Shown here: positions 60,533 through 64,000 of the stretch, one piece after another | How the letters are laid out: each line of letters starts with the position of its first letter | Position numbering within the stretch: position 1 is the stretch's first letter | Assembly (NCBI RefSeq): GCF_030271255.1 | Contig: NZ_JASJOM010000003.1 | Location: 1-64,000 of the forward strand | Origin: Peribacillus folii | Lineage (GTDB): Bacteria; Bacillota; Bacilli; Bacillales; DSM-1321 | DNA length: 64,000 nucleotides | Direction: 5' to 3' | Translations under genes and position numbers: made by a program | Notes under the pieces: model-generated | Told to the model about the DNA's origin: nothing | Databases searched by the model: none | The model's input: only the letters and a program-made list of their open reading frames with translations

Positions 60533-61312
60533 ATGGGGCATGTACAAAACATTCATTTACTTTTAAAAAAAGAAGAGATCCGGAGGGATAAGCTTTCCGA
60601 AGGAGAGAAAGTGGCGGTCGTTCTTGATGTGCTGTTAGCGACCACCACGATCATATCGGCACTTCATAGCGGAGCTCGCCGGGTGATACCCGTCATGGAC
60701 CCAGCTGAGGGCTTGTTAATCAGCAAGGAGGAACAGGGTGAGTATGTATTGGCAGGAGAGCTTAATGCGGCGCCTGTTGATGATTTGATCTATCCAAGTC
60801 CGACGCTGTTGAAGAAGATGGTACGCGATAAGACGCTCATCCTGTCCACAACCAACGGAACGGTTGCTTTGAGAAATTCCGCCGCTGCCAAAAAGGTGTA
60901 TATCGCTTCTTTGCTGAATAACCCGGCAGTTGCAGAAAATATCATACGGCAGCACCAGACCGAAACGATCATCATTGTGTGCTCGGGAAATTCGGGTGAA
61001 TTCAGCCTGGAGGATTTTTACGGGGCAGGACATTTGATCGATTGCCTGATGCTTGGCTCACGGGGGAGCTACAGCCTTAATGATGCCGCAAGGGCTGCAA
61101 GCGCGCTCTACCGCACGAATATCGAAAATGCCTTCGATATCCTGCAATCATCATATGTCGGACAGCTGTTCGATAGTCACAAATGGATCGACGATTTGAA
61201 ATTGGCTGCGGATAAAGGTTCAATCGATCTTGTTCCCGAGCTGGTCGAGGGAATAATCGAAACAGCTTCCAGCAGACAGGAAATGCAGCATCAAAATCCG
61301 GATACGAGGTGA
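60533..61312 (+). CDS. ComB family 2-phosphosulfolactate-phosphatase-like protein
   Basis: A 259-residue protein of the ComB fold, named after the 2-phosphosulfolactate phosphatase of coenzyme M synthesis. Its marks are VVLDVLLATTTIISALHSGARRVIPV (split), LAGELNAAPV, ILSTTNGTVALRNS, IVCSGNSGEFSLEDFYGAG and LNDAARAASALY. Coenzyme M is not made by Bacilli, so the substrate must be another phosphate ester. Start at ATG 60533, four bases after the kinase stop. Next to an acyl-CoA kinase, it may remove phosphate from an intermediate or side product. It overlaps the next gene. Confidence 0.82.
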   Translation: MGHVQNIHLLLKKEEIRRDKLSEGEKVAVVLDVLLATTTIISALHSGARRVIPVMDPAEGLLISKEEQGEYVLAGELNAAPVDDLIYPSPTLLKKMVRDKTLILSTTNGTVALRNSAAAKKVYIASLLNNPAVAENIIRQHQTETIIIVCSGNSGEFSLEDFYGAGHLIDCLMLGSRGSYSLNDAARAASALYRTNIENAFDILQSSYVGQLFDSHKWIDDLKLAADKGSIDLVPELVEGIIETASSRQEMQHQNPDTR

Positions 61313-61317
61313 AAGGG

Positions 61318-62097
61318 ATGAGATTCTCACAGTCAATTGCCGTAGTGACAGGCGCCGGTTCGGGGATTGGGAGGGCCACTGCGCAACGCTTATCCGATGA
61401 AGGGGCAAACGTATTGCTGGTAGGGCGAACGAAGGCGAAGCTGAAGGAGGCTGCAGCTGAAATCAATGCCCGGCACACCAGGCCGGTCGCCGATGTTTTC
61501 CCGGCAGATGTGACGGACGAAGAAGATGTCATGGAGCTTGCGATGTATGTGAAGGAACAATATCGCGATCTTCATATTTTAATCAATAACGCGGGCGGAT
61601 CAAGATCCTCTAAGCTTTTGGACACCTCAGAGGATGATTGGGACATGGTTCAGCATGTCAACTTGAAAAGTGTATTCCTTGTGTCCAAGCATTTGGGGAA
61701 AGTGATGGTGGAAGGAGCGAGCGCTGAAGTGGGCGACCGTGTAAATCGGGCAATCGTGAATGTCGCTTCACTATCCGGACATCAAGCAGGAGCGGTCATT
61801 CCGCATTACAGTTCAGCTAAAGCAGGAGTCATCAGCTTAACGAAATCCTTGGCATTGGAACTGGGCCATGCAGGCATCCGGGTCAATTCTGTTTCGCCGG
61901 GATTCATCGAAACACCATTGACGGAGAATGGACTCCAAAATGAAAAATTCGTGCAGTCCATCCAGCGAAACACAGTATTGGAACGAGTGGGGAAGGCCGA
62001 GGAAATCAGCCATGTCATTGCATTTGCTGCATCAAGTGAGGCCTCGTATATGACGGGGACCGACATTCTAGTCGACGGCGGCTGGTTGATCAAATAA
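61318..62097 (+). CDS. SDR family oxidoreductase
   Basis: A 259-residue classical short-chain dehydrogenase, the second of the operon. Cofactor loop VVTGAGSGIGRATAQ (residues 9-23), NNAGGSRSSK, Ser in VNVASLSGHQAG, YSSAKAG Tyr-Lys, and VNSVSPGFIETPLTENG. Probably a 3-oxoacyl-CoA or 2-hydroxy-acid type reductase. ATG 61318 lies six bases behind GAGGTGA; the frame is also open from GTG 61309, which overlaps the ComB stop. Confidence 0.88.
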   Translation: MRFSQSIAVVTGAGSGIGRATAQRLSDEGANVLLVGRTKAKLKEAAAEINARHTRPVADVFPADVTDEEDVMELAMYVKEQYRDLHILINNAGGSRSSKLLDTSEDDWDMVQHVNLKSVFLVSKHLGKVMVEGASAEVGDRVNRAIVNVASLSGHQAGAVIPHYSSAKAGVISLTKSLALELGHAGIRVNSVSPGFIETPLTENGLQNEKFVQSIQRNTVLERVGKAEEISHVIAFAASSEASYMTGTDILVDGGWLIK

Positions 62098-62113
62098 CGA
62101 AGGAGATGGAGAA

Positions 62114-62893
62114 ATGATAAAAGAACATTTAATGACAGAGGTAGCAGGCAATGTATTGGTTTTGACTTTGAATCGGCCTGAAAGCTTGAATGCCTTCAGT
62201 CCGGAGATGATTTCCAACTTAACGAAGGAAATCAAGGAGATTAAAGAAAAGCCCCATATAAGAGCAGTCGTCATCAAAGGGGCGGGAAGGTCATTCACTG
62301 CTGGCGGCGACGTGAAATCGATGGGAAAAGCCTCTGCAGGCCAATTATATGACCATGTCGGGAGGATGAATGATTGCATATTGGCTCTTGATGCTGCCGA
62401 GGTTCCCGTGATTGCGGCTGTCCATGGATTCGCGGCAGGTGCTGGCTTCAACTTGGCCCTTGCCTGTGATCTGATCATCGCCTCCGAGGATAGTCAATTT
62501 GCCATGAGTTTTTCACAGGTTGGCTTAATTTCGGATGGCGGCGGTTCGTATTTTTTACCGAAGTTGGTCGGCCCCCATCTTGCAAAGCAACTCTTCTTCT
62601 CGGCTGAACCGATTTCAGCTGAGCGCTTATATCAGTTGGGCATCATAAATTATCTATGTCCGATGAGTCAGCTTGAGGAGGAATCTTTCAAGCTTGCGAA
62701 TAAATTGGCAAATGGTCCGACGAAAGCATATGGAATGATGAAAAAGCTTGTCAGCCATTCATTTACAGCCACCCTTGATGAAATGCTTGAGCATGAGCGT
62801 ATTACGCAAACGTTGATGGCCTCTACGGAAGATCATGTAGAGGGAGTCGCTGCTTTCAAGGAGAAACGAAAACCGGAATTCACCGGTAATTGA
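62114..62893 (+). CDS. Enoyl-CoA hydratase/isomerase, PaaG-like
   Basis: A 259-residue crotonase-fold protein. The oxyanion loop is SFTAGGDVKSMG and HGFAAGAGFNLALACDL, but the position of the hydratase glutamate reads FSQVGLISDGGGSYFLPKLVG, in which no Glu is seen and an Asp stands before GGG, as in PaaG-type isomerases. It therefore probably shifts double bonds rather than hydrates them. Seventeen bases after the SDR gene, with AAGGAG. Confidence 0.85.
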   Translation: MIKEHLMTEVAGNVLVLTLNRPESLNAFSPEMISNLTKEIKEIKEKPHIRAVVIKGAGRSFTAGGDVKSMGKASAGQLYDHVGRMNDCILALDAAEVPVIAAVHGFAAGAGFNLALACDLIIASEDSQFAMSFSQVGLISDGGGSYFLPKLVGPHLAKQLFFSAEPISAERLYQLGIINYLCPMSQLEEESFKLANKLANGPTKAYGMMKKLVSHSFTATLDEMLEHERITQTLMASTEDHVEGVAAFKEKRKPEFTGN

Positions 62894-62905
62894 GGGGGTA
62901 TCATG

Positions 62906-63883
62906 ATGAGGGCGATACAATTTAAGGAATATGGCGGGCCGGATGTATTAAAAATGACAGATATGGAAAGACCGGTCCCAACTGGCCATGAGGTGCTTAT
63001 TGAAATCGATTGTGTCGGCGTCAATTATGCAGATACAGCCAGAAGGGAAGGGCAATATGTTGTGCCAACGCCGCTCCCGTTCATCCCGGGTGCGGAAGTA
63101 GCTGGAGTTGTGGTCGAGGTTGGCGGGAAAGTGACGAAAATCATGCCAGGTACAAGGGTGGTGAGCCTGATTGAATCGGGGGGCTATTCCGAATATGCCT
63201 TATCCGACGAGTACTCTGTGATTCCGCTGCCGGATGAGATTTCATTCCATGAAGCTGCAGCATTGCCCCTTCAAGGGCTGAGTGCTTATCATATTTTAAA
63301 GACGATGGGACGATTGCAGCAAGGAGAAACGGTCTTGGTACATGCCGCAGCAGGTGGAGTGGGAACGATTGCGGTCCAGCTTGCGAAAATATTCGGTGCA
63401 GCTAAAGTGATTGCAACTGCCAGCACCAAGGAAAAGTTGGAATTGGCAAAAAAACTGGGCGCTGATGTACTGATCGATTACACGGAGGAAGGCTGGGAAC
63501 TGAAGGTTCGTGAGGCTACAGGAGGGACGGGAGTTGACGTGGCGTTGGAGATGGCTGGGGGGGACATATTCAATAAAACGCTGAAGTGCCTGGCTCCGTT
63601 CGGACGCCTTGTTGTTTTTGGCAATGCCAGCCGTGAAGGCTATACAATGAATCCGCAGCAACTAATGAGACGCAATCAATCCGTTGTAGGCTTCTTCCTG
63701 CCGCAAATCATGAAAAATCCGGATTTGCTGTTGCCCAGCATCGGCGACCTTTTTTCCTATGTCGCATCAGGAAAGCTTAAGCTGACAATCGGGGGCATCT
63801 ATCCGTTTGAAAAGGCTGCGAATGTTCATGAAGAATTGAATACACGTCAAACGACAGGGAAACTGATTTTGCAGGTTAAATGA
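62906..63883 (+). CDS. NADPH:quinone oxidoreductase (zinc-independent MDR family)
   Basis: A 325-residue medium-chain reductase without zinc ligands. AIQFKEYGGPDVLKM at the start, NYADTARREGQYVVP, PGAEVAGVVVEVGG, and the nucleotide loop AAAGGVGTIAVQLAK (about 145-160) are typical of Qor. Such enzymes reduce quinones or alpha,beta-unsaturated carbonyls and enoyl-thioesters. Start is ATG 62906 or 62903; GAGGGGG fits the former better. Last gene of the operon; its terminator follows. Confidence 0.9.
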   Translation: MRAIQFKEYGGPDVLKMTDMERPVPTGHEVLIEIDCVGVNYADTARREGQYVVPTPLPFIPGAEVAGVVVEVGGKVTKIMPGTRVVSLIESGGYSEYALSDEYSVIPLPDEISFHEAAALPLQGLSAYHILKTMGRLQQGETVLVHAAAGGVGTIAVQLAKIFGAAKVIATASTKEKLELAKKLGADVLIDYTEEGWELKVREATGGTGVDVALEMAGGDIFNKTLKCLAPFGRLVVFGNASREGYTMNPQQLMRRNQSVVGFFLPQIMKNPDLLLPSIGDLFSYVASGKLKLTIGGIYPFEKAANVHEELNTRQTTGKLILQVK

Positions 63884-63886
63884 AAG

Positions 63887-63927
63887 AAAGGGGTGGATTA
63901 CCGGAGAGCGGTACACCCCTTTTTTTG
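63887..63927. terminator. Terminator of the acyl-CoA operon
   Basis: AAAGGGGTG (63887-63895) and CACCCCTTT (about 63914-63922) pair, with CC/GG inside, followed by a T-run to 63927. A run of A on the left is short, so it mainly serves the plus strand. Confidence 0.88.
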
Positions 63928-63937
63928 ATGTAATCCC

Positions 63938-64000
63938 TCAATCCGTTTCGTTGCCGACATCTTTCTCGGGATGCATGAAGGGTGGATTTGGAGCTTTTTT
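63938..64000 (-). CDS. C-terminus of a minus-strand gene cut by the window end
   Basis: The minus strand is open from the window edge to a TGA at 63938-63940 and reads KAPNPPFMHPEKDVGNETD, coding-like and convergent with the operon. Only about 20 residues are inside the window, too few to name the product. Confidence 0.4.
   Translation of the reverse strand, partial: KKAPNPPFMHPEKDVGNETD

Noticed and set aside
1-64000. CRISPR arrays, complete insertion sequences, rRNA or tRNA genes
   Set aside because: No regularly spaced repeats, transposase genes with terminal repeats, or RNA gene signatures were seen on either strand.

Overview
The window is chromosomal DNA of an endospore-forming Bacillaceae bacterium. 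The evidence is an alpha/beta-type small acid-soluble spore protein, a Spo0E-like phosphatase, a SigI/RsgI pair, B. subtilis-like DhaS, NaiP, KtrD, YetJ and YidC2 homologues, and TPP, SAM-I and yybP-ykoY riboswitches. The cyanophycin genes and the typical Bacillaceae GACTCCTGCGGGA repeat suggest a Peribacillus (Bacillus simplex group)-like genome; the genus is inference.

Layout. 1-3.2 kb is an AT-rich accessory tip: an orphan gene with an internal tandem duplication, an unknown gene, and a phage/ICE-type tyrosine integrase beside paired 12-bp-pitch TGACC repeats. 3.2-7.8 kb has AmpS, a flavoenzyme remnant, aldehyde dehydrogenase DhaS and the NaiP-like niacin transporter. 7.8-11.4 kb is a minus-strand thiamin salvage operon (tenA-thiW-thiD-thiM-thiE) under a TPP riboswitch. 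11.5-12.5 kb has a complete SAM-I riboswitch ahead of a tiny Fbp-like gene, then a small Spo0E-like gene. 12.5-16.8 kb holds single genes (GNAT, SGNH hydrolase, DinB-like, CwlK-like peptidase, acyl-CoA thioesterase, YetJ). 17.2-22.9 kb is an oligopeptide ABC transporter operon with a CodY-like box in the leader. 23-28.6 kb has two small genes, an M42 peptidase, a pyridoxamine-oxidase-like protein and the cyanophycinase/cyanophycin synthetase pair. 28.7-29.8 kb is a YidC2-type insertase preceded by a 95-codon MifM-like leader peptide and a hairpin that masks the yidC2 ribosome binding site. 30-38 kb has a proline/glycine-rich protein, GDPD, a UMF1 transporter, Ohr, a GntR-ABC module, a dispersed repeat, a cold-shock protein and two tiny overlapping genes. 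38.4-47.1 kb has prfC, nhaC, an FtsW/RodA-family gene, an acyl-reductase-like SDR plus aldehyde dehydrogenase pair, and a manganese-riboswitch-controlled TerC protein. 47.5-52.9 kb has sigI-rsgI, a SASP, ktrD and an orphan sensor kinase.

53-63.9 kb is one long plus-strand acyl-CoA catabolism operon: ACAD10/11-like acyl-CoA dehydrogenase, SDR, acyl-CoA ligase, TetR regulator, 3-hydroxyacyl-CoA dehydrogenase, enoyl-CoA hydratase, thioesterase, APH-type phosphotransferase, ComB-family phosphatase, second SDR, PaaG-like hydratase/isomerase and quinone oxidoreductase. Two matching 14-bp palindromes precede its two halves. The mix of APH kinase, ACAD, SDR and ligase recalls the Pseudomonas levulinate (lva) / mammalian ACAD10-11 4-hydroxyacid route.

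The two most interesting items are the MifM-like arrest-peptide/insertase switch (29.5-29.8 kb) and the phospho-acyl-CoA-like catabolic operon with its unusual ComB-type phosphatase. All assignments come from reading the sequence and remembered family features; no search was run.
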